Shown here: one piece after another, positions 20,084 to 29,937 of the stretch | Numbering within the stretch: position 1 is the stretch's first letter | How the letters are laid out: every line of letters begins with the position of its first letter | DNA from: a virus | DNA length: 41,696 bases | Strand: one strand, 5' to 3' | Virus record (IMG/VR): IMGVR_UViG_3300036770_003845 | Location: 1 to 41,696 of that record | Program-made: the position numbers and the translations under genes | Notes under the pieces: generated by a model | What the model saw: only the letters and a program-made list of their open reading frames with translations | Database searches by the model: none | What the model was told of the DNA's origin: nothing

Positions 20084-23000
20084 GTCGTGACCTCAACATT
20101 TCTTGTTGTTTGCGGAGTCGTGCTCTTTGATCCAACAGTCTGCCCTGCTGAGATTGCTGTCGGATGGCTTCCACGTCGGCGATAGGTGCGCCTGGGACAC
20201 CGAGGGCGCGCATGATGGCGCTGAGACGCTGTTGGGTGCCGGACAGGCGGGGTTCGGCGTATCGGCCGGTAGTGCGAAGCGAACCTTGAGCGAAGCGAGG
20301 GCCGGGGCCGACAGCGACATCGGTGCCGATGATGCGACCCTGTTCGGTTAGGCCAGGGATGTTGGACGGCAACCATTCCAGCGACGTTCGTAACGGCCCA
20401 CCCCAGTCTTTTAGGAACAGGTAGGCAAGTTCTCCGGCGAGGATGCCGACGTCGCGCTGTGATTGGCCGGGGCGACCTTCCAGGTATGACGGCTGGGAGA
20501 CGGTGTCGAACGGCCAAGTTTGCCATCCGGTGGCGTACTGGGTTAGGAGTCCGGCGGCGCGCATCGGGGTTCGGATCACAGGCGACAGGCCGGTGACGGT
20601 TTCCTGCAAACGGGCGACCGGGTTCTCGCCGAAGATGATGGCGTCCTGATATGGGACCAGGAACTCGAGGTTCGTGTAGATGCCCGAGATGGGAATAGTG
20701 CCTTGCAGGAATGAGAAGTAGCCGGTGTCGTCCGGTTCCGACACCATGCTTCCGAGGGCGAGGGTGAACAGCACACGGTCGGGGTTGTCGATGACGAGGT
20801 TGACGGCGGCCTTGTTGATGAATCGTACCCACGCCCAGAACGGGTAGACCTGCCGGATCACTCGTCGTTCCCACGGCGACATTTCAGAGAACGCTCCAAG
20901 CGCCTTGTGTGTTTCGGCCACGGCGTCTTGAATGGCTTTGGTCAACACCGGATCGTTATAGAGGCTTTGTGGGGTGACTTCCTCAATGGATCGGCCCTGC
21001 TGGGTCAGGATCTGATTCAGTTTCTCGATGGCGAACGCAGTTCGTGCCACCAGGTTTTGGAACTCGTTGAACTTGAATGCGTTCCGGCGCAACTGTTGAA
21101 GCGGGCCGAACATCATGTTCAGGTCGTTGATCGCTGTGGCCGGGTTCGCTTCGGGGCTTCGGAGCGCAGCGATGGACGACAACTTCACGCTTCGAGCTTG
21201 CAAACCTGCGTCTTGTAGCACTTTGACCAAACCGTCGTAGGCGATGTCGGCTGCGTCCAGCACGTTCTTTCGGTCGATGCCGAGACGCTGGTTGACTTCC
21301 ATCATGCGGGCGATCAGGATGTTCGGAGGTACGTCGCCGATCATCCAGGCGTTCATCACGTTGCCTGCAAGGTCGCCGATCTGCCAGCGGAGCGAGAACG
21401 GAAGCACCATCGTCTTCCAGCCACCAGTCAGGTTGCCGATGGACTGGGCGAGGTTGGCAACGCGGTCGGGAATGTTGGTCGCGGCTTTGGACACGAACTC
21501 TTGCACGATGCGTTCGGCCATACCTCGGCGCATCAGGAACGTGGATTCGTTGACGTCCTCAGGCGCGACTTTGTCGAGCAAGTTGCCGACGGCTTCGTGC
21601 TGGCCGGTTTCGGGATCGACGTCGACACGCGACACAGGCTCGTAGCCAGCCCGGTTGATTTCTTCGGTCAGCAGACGGCCGAACTCCTGCCGGACGGCGG
21701 CGTCGATGTCCTGCTGGGATCGGGTCAGACCTTCCTGGGTTTGGGTTCGGGTCTGCTCCATGACACGCTGTTCGGCCTTGGTGCGGATGGCGTCGATGCG
21801 CTCAACTCCCAACAGCGACACCGGGTTCTTCGTCATGTTCGGATCGGTCAGGATTTCTTCCACGATGACATGGCGGTTGAAAGCGTTGGTTAGTTCGCCG
21901 ATCTTGATGGCGGTTTCTTCCAGCGACAACGGCTGGATGGCGGTGAACCTGGACAGTTCGGCCTGGGTCTTCAACTGTGGGGCCGCGCCGTCGGATCGCA
22001 TTTCGGTTGCGATGTTTCGGGCGTTTCGCACGTTCTGTGTCATGCCACCAGGCATGTAGGTGGTGCGTCCTGACAGGCCGGTACGCAACGGGCCGAACGG
22101 TTGACGCTGTTGGGTTTCGACGGCGTTGACGGCGGCGTCTCGAGCACCACGGGCTTGGCTTTCCAGGGCCGACAGTCTCTGCTGTTCGGTCTTCAGACGC
22201 GAGATGACGGCCGTCTTAGCGGCTTCTTCACCTTCCAGGCGGGCCAAACGCTTCTCGGCGGCTGTGCGAACACCGCGCAGGATCTGTGCGCCCCTTGGCC
22301 CTTCGGCTCCCGCTTCGGGTCGCAGTACGCGACCCACGCCACGAAGCCGGGCGCGTTCTGCTCTGAGGGCTTCTGCAGGTTCGGCTTTGCGGGCGAACTC
22401 GACGGCACGACGGCGAGGTGCTTCCTGGCGTCTGATCTGACGTAGACGTCTTTCAATTTCAGACGCTCGGCGAAGCGTCGGCGTTTCGTAAACTAATTCT
22501 GTTTCGCGCCGAGCGAGACGAGCCTGTTCGCCCAGGTCTTGTGATTTGGTTGTGGCATCGGCGATCTTGCGCTCAATGGTTGCGAGCTGATCGTTTAGTT
22601 CGCTGACTCGAGTGCGTGTGGCATCCGGGCCTTCCTGCAACATGCGGAACAGGCGCTCCACGCTTTCGGCTGGCAGGCCAGTTGCGCTGTCGCTACGGAG
22701 GAACTCGTCAAGCGGGTTTTCTGTTTGCGCTCTAAGGTCGTCCTTGTATTTCTTCAGAGAACGCTTTTGTGCGTCCTTGGCAACTTCTTCTGCCTCCTTG
22801 GCTGAACGGAAAAGGCGGGCGGCTTGTTCAATGTATGCGGCCTCGTCAAGGTCCATGCCTTCGGGAATGCGGCTGTCAATCGGTGCGCCGTCTTCTGCGG
22901 TGTATGTCTCAAGAAATTCGGTAAGCCACGGTTGCTCGGGCGTGTCCGGCAACTGGCGTTCCAGGCCGACCATGATGTCTTCTTTGGTGACGCCGATACG

Positions 23001-25910
23001 TTCTGTCCCGCTCTCATCAACGGTGGTGTTCCGTCGAAATGGGAAACGAGAATTGACTCCCATGTCATCCAGGTCGCCCATAGCGCGTGCGACTTCCTGG
23101 TTGGCTTCGTCAACTGCCGCTTTTTTGGCTGCTCGAGCATCGGCGTCTGTAATTCGTTCGGGGCCGATGCCCTGGTCGCGCGCGTCCAGAAGTTTCTGGT
23201 AGTCGTCCACCACAGCGACCGCACCATCGCCGACCCCGTAGGTTTCAAAGTCGATCAGGTCTTGCTGTGCTCTGTTGAGTTCTGCTTGAAGGGTTTCGCG
23301 TTGTGTTGCCAACGTACTGATTTCGTCGCTGATCGTCGCCCGTTGGCCTTCAATGCCCGCCACTTGTTCCTGGGCCTGCTTGAGGCGCGGTTCTTGTTCG
23401 GCCCGCTGGGCAGCGAACTGCTCGTCTAGTTGCGTTTTCTCGGAAACGAGAGCGGCCTTCTCGTCGGCGAGTGCCTGCTGGTTGGCTTCAGCGGTACGGA
23501 GTCGGGGCGACATAGCGGGGTCGCCTTCGGCCAGGTTCCGAAGATATGCCTCAAGCGAATTGAGGGTGCTGTATCCGAACTCAATGTCGGCAAGGATGGC
23601 CTGCTGTTGTTCGGTCAGAATGTCGGTGGCCTGGGCGGCGGCCTCGAGACGCTTCAGGGCGCGAGCGGCCATGCGTGCTACGGAGTCGGCGAGCCGGTTG
23701 AACTGCACGCGGTCAAACGCGGCTGGCGTGTTTTCCAGTTTGGCGATTCGGGCGGCGATGGCGTCCAGGGTGCGCTGGTCAAGGAAGTCGGCAAATTGTT
23801 CTGCAATAAGTTTCAGGTCGTCCAGCATGGATTGAACTGCTTCGGCGCGTGTCCCAGCCATGAACCGTTCTTCGGCTTCCATCAGTCTCCGCATGTTCGG
23901 CGGGTAAATGTCGGGGCTTCGGAAGATTTGCGTGAACTGCGGGTTGGTGGCTAGTTCGGCGTAGCGCACGATGATGGCTGCGTTGGCAAGGTTGAATGGG
24001 ATGCTTCCGTAGTCGGTGTCGGCGAACGCTTTGAACACGCCGGTGGGCGACTCGGGGTTGAATCCGAACTCGTCGAGGATGCCAGGCGATGTTTGTTCGG
24101 CGATCAGAGCGAGCGTCTCGTCCAAGACTCGCATCAGTTCCTGACCGGCTTTGCCGTAACGGTCAATGAACTCAAGGAGTTTCTTCGGGTCGGGGGTGCG
24201 CTGGAGGGCGACGTAACTCAACGGTTCTTTGCGTCCTCGTCCGGCGAGCTGTTGGGCGGTGAACCAGTCGCTCCAGTTCTTGTAGTGGTTGTAGACGGCG
24301 ACTAGGGCGACCATTTCGGCCGGGTTCAGGGTGCCGTTCAGGTAGTCGATCAGATACTGCACGTCGGCGGCCGAGTAGCGGTAGCCACGGTATTGGATGT
24401 CGGGGGCAACTCGGGGCGACGTGAGCAGGTTGGCGATCTGCTGGGCGTTCATTCCTTCGTCAATCATTTGCCGGATGAACGGCACCTGCTCGTCAAGGAT
24501 GATGTGGGCGGCCGGTGACACTTCGGCGCGCACCGGGCCGTTCAGGACGCCGGGATATTGGTCGTTTAGTTCGGCGAACAGGATCGCCTGATCGGCTTGC
24601 CTATCCAGTTCGTCGGCTCGAGCGGTTTCTCCCTGTTCGCGCAGGCGTGCGGCCTCGGCTCGTTTGCGTCCGGCTTCAGCCTCCAACAACTGGCGCGACC
24701 GAGGTTCAATACCGGCCTTAGCAAACTGGGCCGACGTTTCTTGGAACGCAGTTCGGTATGCCTCGTAGTTCTGTTGACCTTGACGGATCTGCGTCCGAAC
24801 ATCTTTCGGGAACCCGGCTCGGATCAGCGCGCTGTCCTGACGCTTCTCGAGCTGGCCGATCTTGGTGTTGATTTCGGCAATTCTCGGGTTGTTCGGGTCG
24901 AACGCGATCAGGCTGTTTCGTTCGTCGGCGAGGTCGTTGATTTCGACTTGCAACTGGTCCCAGCGTCCGGCGGCTCGGCCTCGTGATGCGCCGGTGATTT
25001 CGGTGACGGTCTGTCGGAACGGGCCGACTCCGGCGGTTGTGTCGGGAATGGCTGCGGCGATTCGTCCGGCGGCGGCGGCGGTGCGTGGCATGCCTGCCCG
25101 TTGTGCGGCTGGCGCAACAAGTCGTGCTGTGCCTCGGCCCATCGTTCCGATTGGTTCTTCTGCGAAACGGCCGGTGGTGGTAATTGCCTGTCCGAGTCGT
25201 GGTGCTCCGGCGCGACTGACGGCCTGTCCACCTCGGGCGATGACGTTTCCAAGACCTGCGCCTCGACCGAGAAGCACAATGTTGCCGAGGTCTTCAATGA
25301 GCAGGCCGCCAAGGTTGCCTTGTTCCCATGCTCGAGCATAATTGATTCCGTTGTCGCCGTAGTCGTAGCGTCCGGCTGTTGCCAATTCGGCGATGTTGCG
25401 TCCCGTCTGAACGACCGATGTTCCGTAATCACCGGCGAGTGGAAGTTGACGCTGAAGCGAATAGAAGACGAGGGCGTCGCCTTCCAATCCAAGTTCTTGA
25501 CCTTTGCGCCAATCCTCTTGCAGGCGACTTTGTCCGGTAGCAACTCTTGCCTGACCTGCTGGGCTGAGAAGTTCGGTTGCTCCGGCGGCGGTTTGTAATC
25601 CTTTGCCGAAGAAGATTGGCAGACCTTTGATGATGCTGCCGACGGCCCTTGGGATGCCGCCGATATTTTCACCGACTGAACCGGGAATAATGTCGCCAAG
25701 CATTGATAATGCGCCGCGAGTAAAACTGGATCCACCGGCTTCTTCTTTCGGTGCGCCCGGCACCTCGAAGTCCATACCACCAGTCGCGACTTGTCGTTTC
25801 GCCGGTGGGTTGATTCGCACCAGGGTTCCGCTCGTCGGCGCACCTTGGGGCGCGTTCGGCAGTTCGATAATGCGGCGACCGGCAGGTGGCTTCAGTTTGG
25901 CGGTTGCCAT
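20076..25910 (-). CDS. Giant internal virion (ejection) protein
   Basis: At 1944 residues this single gene uses 14 percent of the genome. The N-terminal 120 residues are partly disordered and include a hydrophobic segment (IIKGLPIFFGKGLQTAAGA). The middle (about 650-1250) is long charged coiled coil with Ala/Gln/Glu/Arg repeats. The C-terminal third is globular, with hydrophobic and aromatic patches such as VYPFWAWVRFINKAAVNLVI that may insert in membrane. This fits the large ejection proteins of podoviruses, which leave the head first and form a conduit across the cell envelope. No peptidoglycan-cleaving motif is seen. The ATG at 25910 is one base from the gene above. Confidence 0.75.
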   Translation of the reverse strand: MATAKLKPPAGRRIIELPNAPQGAPTSGTLVRINPPAKRQVATGGMDFEVPGAPKEEAGGSSFTRGALSMLGDIIPGSVGENIGGIPRAVGSIIKGLPIFFGKGLQTAAGATELLSPAGQARVATGQSRLQEDWRKGQELGLEGDALVFYSLQRQLPLAGDYGTSVVQTGRNIAELATAGRYDYGDNGINYARAWEQGNLGGLLIEDLGNIVLLGRGAGLGNVIARGGQAVSRAGAPRLGQAITTTGRFAEEPIGTMGRGTARLVAPAAQRAGMPRTAAAAGRIAAAIPDTTAGVGPFRQTVTEITGASRGRAAGRWDQLQVEINDLADERNSLIAFDPNNPRIAEINTKIGQLEKRQDSALIRAGFPKDVRTQIRQGQQNYEAYRTAFQETSAQFAKAGIEPRSRQLLEAEAGRKRAEAARLREQGETARADELDRQADQAILFAELNDQYPGVLNGPVRAEVSPAAHIILDEQVPFIRQMIDEGMNAQQIANLLTSPRVAPDIQYRGYRYSAADVQYLIDYLNGTLNPAEMVALVAVYNHYKNWSDWFTAQQLAGRGRKEPLSYVALQRTPDPKKLLEFIDRYGKAGQELMRVLDETLALIAEQTSPGILDEFGFNPESPTGVFKAFADTDYGSIPFNLANAAIIVRYAELATNPQFTQIFRSPDIYPPNMRRLMEAEERFMAGTRAEAVQSMLDDLKLIAEQFADFLDQRTLDAIAARIAKLENTPAAFDRVQFNRLADSVARMAARALKRLEAAAQATDILTEQQQAILADIEFGYSTLNSLEAYLRNLAEGDPAMSPRLRTAEANQQALADEKAALVSEKTQLDEQFAAQRAEQEPRLKQAQEQVAGIEGQRATISDEISTLATQRETLQAELNRAQQDLIDFETYGVGDGAVAVVDDYQKLLDARDQGIGPERITDADARAAKKAAVDEANQEVARAMGDLDDMGVNSRFPFRRNTTVDESGTERIGVTKEDIMVGLERQLPDTPEQPWLTEFLETYTAEDGAPIDSRIPEGMDLDEAAYIEQAARLFRSAKEAEEVAKDAQKRSLKKYKDDLRAQTENPLDEFLRSDSATGLPAESVERLFRMLQEGPDATRTRVSELNDQLATIERKIADATTKSQDLGEQARLARRETELVYETPTLRRASEIERRLRQIRRQEAPRRRAVEFARKAEPAEALRAERARLRGVGRVLRPEAGAEGPRGAQILRGVRTAAEKRLARLEGEEAAKTAVISRLKTEQQRLSALESQARGARDAAVNAVETQQRQPFGPLRTGLSGRTTYMPGGMTQNVRNARNIATEMRSDGAAPQLKTQAELSRFTAIQPLSLEETAIKIGELTNAFNRHVIVEEILTDPNMTKNPVSLLGVERIDAIRTKAEQRVMEQTRTQTQEGLTRSQQDIDAAVRQEFGRLLTEEINRAGYEPVSRVDVDPETGQHEAVGNLLDKVAPEDVNESTFLMRRGMAERIVQEFVSKAATNIPDRVANLAQSIGNLTGGWKTMVLPFSLRWQIGDLAGNVMNAWMIGDVPPNILIARMMEVNQRLGIDRKNVLDAADIAYDGLVKVLQDAGLQARSVKLSSIAALRSPEANPATAINDLNMMFGPLQQLRRNAFKFNEFQNLVARTAFAIEKLNQILTQQGRSIEEVTPQSLYNDPVLTKAIQDAVAETHKALGAFSEMSPWERRVIRQVYPFWAWVRFINKAAVNLVIDNPDRVLFTLALGSMVSEPDDTGYFSFLQGTIPISGIYTNLEFLVPYQDAIIFGENPVARLQETVTGLSPVIRTPMRAAGLLTQYATGWQTWPFDTVSQPSYLEGRPGQSQRDVGILAGELAYLFLKDWGGPLRTSLEWLPSNIPGLTEQGRIIGTDVAVGPGPRFAQGSLRTTGRYAEPRLSGTQQRLSAIMRALGVPGAPIADVEAIRQQSQQGRLLDQRARLRKQQEMLRSRLG

Positions 25911-25911
25911 G

Positions 25912-27258
25912 TCAGCCCAATGCGTCAGCGGCTGTTTGGGCCGGGTTCAGCAATGGAACATCAATAGCAAATGTGAATCCGTACAGGATGTTCAAGAGAA
26001 TTTGTGCGCCGACGGGGTCGGCCTCGTTGGCTAGATATTGGGCGGCGAAGTTGTCTGCATACAGTTTTCGTTCGTCGGCGCTTAGTGCTTGCAGATCCTG
26101 CATGGTTGCCACAGCATTTGTTGCGGTGGCAACGAATGCCTGGTCGGTCAAATATCCTCGAGCGGTGGCAAGCGAGAAGTCGCTACCTGCGGCCTGTTTG
26201 ACAGAAAAGCCCGTGTTGGTCTGAATGTCAATGTCGGCCTGTTCTTCGGCCGCTGTACGCGCGCCTTCTAGCAGTTTGTTCTCGGCCTCGATGGCGCGCT
26301 GCTCCTGGTATTGCCGGAGTCGCTGGCCGGACGGATCAAGAGACAACAAGATGTCTTCGGTGGTGGCGTTCGGATTGATACCGGCCGCAAGGTTTTGTGC
26401 GGTCTGATAGTCGGTCATCATGTCCATGTAGTCGATGTCGACCTGGGGCGTGAACATTCCCGCCGCAAGTGCCGGATCCATGCCGAAGTATTGGGTCGCC
26501 ATCTGCTGGGCGAGTTCATATCGGGGGATGGCAGCTATGTCGGTTGCAAGTTGTTCAAGTGGCGCAACCTGCTGCTGGTATTCGGGCTGGTTGTAAATGT
26601 CGGTGCTGATTGTGTCGGCGAGCGCAACATCGAATGGTGTTGGACGCAAGCCAATTTCGCCGGTTGCTGGGCGCGTTGCGTATGTCGGCTGGGCAAATGC
26701 GTACTGGTTGCGGGCGGCCATCGCAGCTCCGTAGGCGGCGAGGTCACGGTCGGCTTCAGCTTGCGCGAGTTCGTCGCCGACGGCGACCAAATTGGGGGCG
26801 GGTGCGACTTCGGGACCGAACGCTTGGCGTGCCTTGATGGCGTCCAGACGGGCCTGGGCGTCGGCGAGTTGCTGTGCGGAACTGGCAGCGAGTTCGGCTC
26901 GGTCAACGGCGCGCTGTTCGCCCTGCCCAATCAACGGAATGACTTGTTGCTCGGCGAGCTGGCGTGCGTATTCGCCGAGCTGGTAGATCGGTTCGATGGA
27001 TCCGAGGATGGCTGCTTCTTGTGCTGACGCTGTCGGATAACCCGAATATCTCATTCCGGCCGTGTTCAATGGCGTAGCGGTCATTCCGGCAATCAGGTCT
27101 TGGACGTTGGTGGTGGCAATGGGTGCGAACCTGGGCGTCGGCGTTGGGCGACGCGAACGGGTAAACGTATACCCACCGCGCATGACGGACGAACCGTTTT
27201 CGGCGACGTTTGCTACGTCGTCAAGCGTGATGCCACGAATGCCGGATCGAGGTGCCAT
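25912..27258 (-). CDS. Internal virion protein
   Basis: The 448-residue protein is mostly Ala/Gln-rich helix with disordered N-terminal 60 residues (RSRRPTPTPRFAPIA). It lies between two other presumed internal proteins in one coupled block with the 1944-residue protein, the usual gene order for podovirus ejection proteins. No enzymatic motif is seen. The role as a head core or ejection component is inferred from composition and context. Confidence 0.6.
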   Translation of the reverse strand: MAPRSGIRGITLDDVANVAENGSSVMRGGYTFTRSRRPTPTPRFAPIATTNVQDLIAGMTATPLNTAGMRYSGYPTASAQEAAILGSIEPIYQLGEYARQLAEQQVIPLIGQGEQRAVDRAELAASSAQQLADAQARLDAIKARQAFGPEVAPAPNLVAVGDELAQAEADRDLAAYGAAMAARNQYAFAQPTYATRPATGEIGLRPTPFDVALADTISTDIYNQPEYQQQVAPLEQLATDIAAIPRYELAQQMATQYFGMDPALAAGMFTPQVDIDYMDMMTDYQTAQNLAAGINPNATTEDILLSLDPSGQRLRQYQEQRAIEAENKLLEGARTAAEEQADIDIQTNTGFSVKQAAGSDFSLATARGYLTDQAFVATATNAVATMQDLQALSADERKLYADNFAAQYLANEADPVGAQILLNILYGFTFAIDVPLLNPAQTAADALG

Positions 27259-27779
27259 TACCGGAAACTTACCTGCCCGCTAGCGGGGCGTGTTGTTTGT
27301 GCACGCAGGCGGGGAGCTGTCGGGGGCTTGGGTGCGGGTCGGTTCTGATAACCGGACCAGCGTTCCATTGTGTCGGCCGTTCCCATTGGTGCTGTGGCCG
27401 CTCGACTTTGTGCCTGGTTGTATAGCCTCGTTTGGGTTTCGGCGAATCTCTTGAACCAGTCGGTGGTGTCGGGGTTCTTGTAGGTGACCCCGGATGCCTG
27501 GCCTTCCTTCATGGCTTTTTCCATGAGTTCGGGCAGTCCGACCAGATAGTCGCGCATTCCTTCGGCTTGGGAGCGCATGCTTCCGACGGTTGGTTCGTAG
27601 CCGACATCCATGAAAGGTTCGTATTGGCTGAGGTCGCCACCGTATCGCTGAAGTCGAAGGTTGATGAGGCGACGCTGATTCTCGGTCATTGCTGGCATGC
27701 GCTCCAACAGACCTTGGTTGCGTACCGCCATCTCGAGGGCAAGTCCGGCGACAGGGGTGCCGAAAGGATTCTCTGCCAT
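27258..27779 (-). CDS. Probable internal virion or head-core protein
   Basis: The 173-residue protein starts MAENPFGTPVAGLALEMAVR and is helical up to about residue 130, then Pro/Arg/Thr-rich and disordered. It overlaps the previous gene (TAATG) and the next by one base. No family is recognised; the small size and place fit a minor ejection protein. Confidence 0.55.
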   Translation of the reverse strand: MAENPFGTPVAGLALEMAVRNQGLLERMPAMTENQRRLINLRLQRYGGDLSQYEPFMDVGYEPTVGSMRSQAEGMRDYLVGLPELMEKAMKEGQASGVTYKNPDTTDWFKRFAETQTRLYNQAQSRAATAPMGTADTMERWSGYQNRPAPKPPTAPRLRAQTTRPASGQVSFR

Positions 27780-28663
27780 TATCTCACCGTCACTTTTCCA
27801 CCGCCACCACTAGACGATGTTGGCTTCTTTTGCAACACCCAGTTGTTGCCTTGCTTGACCCATCTATAGCCCGATGGTGCCGGTCCTGGCGGTCCTGCCG
27901 GGGTTGCTGGGCGTGGTGCCGGTGCGGGCGGGCGTGGCTGATTCGGAGGCATCGGCCCAGATGCTCCCGCACCAACGGAACCGGGTGCTGGCGGGCGTGT
28001 TTCGCTGGGGGTGTCGCCGGGGCGCACAGGGTTCCCGCCGACAGTTGGCAACGGTGATCGAGGTGGTTGTCCAGATGCGCCACCGCCGACCGTGTTGGGT
28101 GCTGGCGGGCGTGTTTCGGTTGGGGTGTCTCCTGGCCGGACGGGTGTTCCACCAACGGTTGGCAGACGTGGGTTGGGGCGCGGCTGCGGGCGATAACTGG
28201 GGATGTAACCTGGGGTGCCGGGAGTGTTGTTCGGCGGGTTGAGGCCAGGTTGTGTGGGTGTGGTCGGTGTTGCTGGTGAGCCGGGGCCGCCAGGACTGCC
28301 GGGGCCGCCAGGCGTGTCTGGGGTGACTGGTTGTTCGCCGACAGGTGCTCCCGTATAACCCTTGGCTTGAAGTTCGGCGAGTTGTTGCAGATAGGTGAGG
28401 CCAGCCTGGTTGATTGACTGTTCTTGCGCTTCCAACGCCGCTAGTTGGGCGGCTTTTTCGGCGGCGCCAAGTCGCACTCGACCGCGCATTCCTTCGCCGG
28501 AACGAAGAATGCCTCGGGATTCCAGGTTGCCTTCTAGATCCCGGTTGGCTTGCCGGTATTGGGTGGCAAGAGCGCCAATCTGGGATTCGTATTCCGATTG
28601 TGCGCGTTTCTTCGCCAGTTCGTATTGGCGTTTGTATAGTTCGGCTGTTGCTTCGTAGGCCAT
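27779..28663 (-). CDS. Virion protein with helical head and Pro-rich repeats
   Basis: The 294-residue protein has a coiled-coil N-terminal part (residues 1-100, TAELYKRQYELAKKRAQSEY), a collagen-like Gly/Pro/Ser stretch (115-135) and two 32-residue repeats (167-198 and 205-236) sharing PTVGG-x-PVRPGDTP-x-ETRPPAP. A short C-terminal segment GYRWVKQGNNWVLQKKP closes it. The ATG at 28663 follows AGGAGA. It begins the internal-protein block. An extended linker or fibrous role is likely, but unproved. Confidence 0.6.
   Translation of the reverse strand: MAYEATAELYKRQYELAKKRAQSEYESQIGALATQYRQANRDLEGNLESRGILRSGEGMRGRVRLGAAEKAAQLAALEAQEQSINQAGLTYLQQLAELQAKGYTGAPVGEQPVTPDTPGGPGSPGGPGSPATPTTPTQPGLNPPNNTPGTPGYIPSYRPQPRPNPRLPTVGGTPVRPGDTPTETRPPAPNTVGGGASGQPPRSPLPTVGGNPVRPGDTPSETRPPAPGSVGAGASGPMPPNQPRPPAPAPRPATPAGPPGPAPSGYRWVKQGNNWVLQKKPTSSSGGGGKVTVR
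27956..28165 (-). repeat. Tandem 32-codon repeats in Pro-rich virion gene
   Basis: Two units (28070-28165 and 27956-28051) encode nearly the same 32 residues, spaced 38 codons apart. Such units can expand or contract by slippage or recombination, changing linker length. Confidence 0.75.
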
Positions 28664-28683
28664 GAAGTCTCCTGAACCTCTGG

Positions 28684-28935
28684 CTATCCAGCCTTCGGGG
28701 TGCGCTTGCGAGGCATTTTAGCAGGCTGTGCTGTGCCTCCGTGGGCGGGTCCGTTGGCGTGGTTGGAAATTTCGGTGCGTACCTGACGCAGGTCGGATCG
28801 GATTTCGCTGGAAACTAGGTCAAGCCTGTCCATCACGTTGCCGTGGTCGCGTTTGTTTTCTCTGCGACCCCGCTCAATCAGGGCTGCGATAATGATTCCG
28901 ACAGCTCCGATGATGGCGACGATGATGGCTTCCAT
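28684..28935 (-). CDS. Membrane protein of lysis cassette (holin-like)
   Basis: The 83-residue protein begins with one hydrophobic helix (residues 2-20, EAIIVAIIGAVGIIIAALIE), then charged helices (MDRLDLVSSEIRSDLRQVRT) and a Lys/Pro-rich tail. This plan matches small one-span membrane proteins that accompany endolysin genes in actinophages and act as holin or holin partner. The ATG at 28935 is one base after the endolysin stop, with GGAGG inside that gene. Confidence 0.65.
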   Translation of the reverse strand: MEAIIVAIIGAVGIIIAALIERGRRENKRDHGNVMDRLDLVSSEIRSDLRQVRTEISNHANGPAHGGTAQPAKMPRKRTPKAG

Positions 28936-28936
28936 G

Positions 28937-29425
28937 TCATGCCTCCAGCAACTTGGTGAAGATCGCGTCGATCTGTTGGCGGGTGGAGTCGGCAATGGCA
29001 GGGGAAATTTCGATGTGGATCCAATGGGCGCCGGGGGATCCGATGGTGTTCTTGGAGTAGACCTTCCAGCCGTCCATGAGTCGGCCCCAGTCTCGAGAAC
29101 AGCGGTATCCGGCGCCCCAGCCTTTGGGGTTCGGGATGTAGTTTCCGGCGTAATCGTGGATTTCTTCCACCCCGATTGCCAGACGATTGCGGTAGGCCCA
29201 GTCGATGACGTTGTGGAGCTGTTCAGGGGTGCCACCCAAGTCCATTGCACGGAACGTAGCGTGGACGGACAGTTGTGCTTTGTCGACGCCTCGGACGTTG
29301 CGGTTGGCGTAGACGCCCAGCCCTTTCAGGCCGAACAGGAAACGTAGCCAGTCGTAGACGGCAATGGTCCCCTGCCGTGCTTTGGGGTGGGGCGCGTCTT
29401 TGGTTCCTGTGTATGGGCGTGCCAT
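28937..29425 (-). CDS. Endolysin, M15-like peptidase
   Basis: The 162-residue protein has the metal-binding pattern of the M15/VanY-type peptidases: SVHATFRAMD (His55, Asp62) and HWIHIE (His134, His137). Such enzymes cut peptide cross-links of peptidoglycan and serve as endolysins. The Cys-containing loop GYRCSRDWGR lies between. It is flanked by two membrane proteins, completing a lysis cassette. The start at the ATG at 29425 (MARPYTGTKD) lacks a clear Shine-Dalgarno; an in-frame GTG three codons earlier is possible. A carboxypeptidase rather than endopeptidase activity cannot be excluded. Confidence 0.72.
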   Translation of the reverse strand: MARPYTGTKDAPHPKARQGTIAVYDWLRFLFGLKGLGVYANRNVRGVDKAQLSVHATFRAMDLGGTPEQLHNVIDWAYRNRLAIGVEEIHDYAGNYIPNPKGWGAGYRCSRDWGRLMDGWKVYSKNTIGSPGAHWIHIEISPAIADSTRQQIDAIFTKLLEA

Positions 29426-29442
29426 GAGCGACACGCTAGCAG

Positions 29443-29673
29443 TCAGAACGGTGTGCGCTCTGCCTTTGTGTAGGACGTTGCTTGAAGCATCGGGTAGACG
29501 CCTTCGGGGAGCAACTGCTGGATTTTTGCGAGGAACTCGTAGGCGATTTGTTCGTCGCCGGTGACGGGCAGTTCGGCGTCGGCGGCCCCGGTGGCGGGCG
29601 AGCCAGGGATGTCTGGCGGGAGGGTGTCGGCCGGGATGTGGAAAGTGATGGTGGCGTGGACGGTGTAGGACAT
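29443..29673 (-). CDS. Hypothetical protein in lysis region
   Basis: The 76-residue protein begins MSYTVHATITFHIPADTLPP, a beta-strand-rich start, then a Pro/Ala-rich loop and a helix (DEQIAYEFLAKIQQLLPEG). The ATG at 29673 follows AAGGGGA. No signal or membrane segment is seen. The place between holin-like and endolysin genes is the only clue. Confidence 0.55.
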   Translation of the reverse strand: MSYTVHATITFHIPADTLPPDIPGSPATGAADAELPVTGDEQIAYEFLAKIQQLLPEGVYPMLQATSYTKAERTPF

Positions 29674-29688
29674 GGCAGGTTCCCCTTG

Positions 29689-29937
29689 TTACTCGAATAT
29701 CTCTTTCAGTTCTTCGTCGGTGAGGACGCCGTCTCGGTAGGCCATCGCGATTTTTTGGGCGACGGTCAGGACCGCCCAGACTCCGGCCATGAGGGCTGAC
29801 TTCCAAACAGCGACGTTGACCAAGGCTCCGACACCGATGTTGGACGTCGTGGCGACGACGAACACGGCGAGTGTTCGGAGGGCAAGTTTCTTGGTCACGA
29901 TCCCACTATACCAACCGGGAGTTCGGTGACCAGTCAT
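29689..29937 (-). CDS. Holin
   Basis: The 82-residue protein has two probable membrane helices (about residues 19-39, ALRTLAVFVVATTSNIGVGA, and 42-62, VAVWKSALMAGVWAVLTVAQ) and an acidic C terminus (DGVLTDEELKEIFE). This fits two-span actinophage holins of the r1t type, which open the membrane at a set time to release the endolysin. The ATG at 29937 overlaps the upstream stop (ATGA). A GTG at 29898 (MTKKLAL) is an alternative that could give a dual-start lysis clock. Confidence 0.75.
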   Translation of the reverse strand: MTGHRTPGWYSGIVTKKLALRTLAVFVVATTSNIGVGALVNVAVWKSALMAGVWAVLTVAQKIAMAYRDGVLTDEELKEIFE

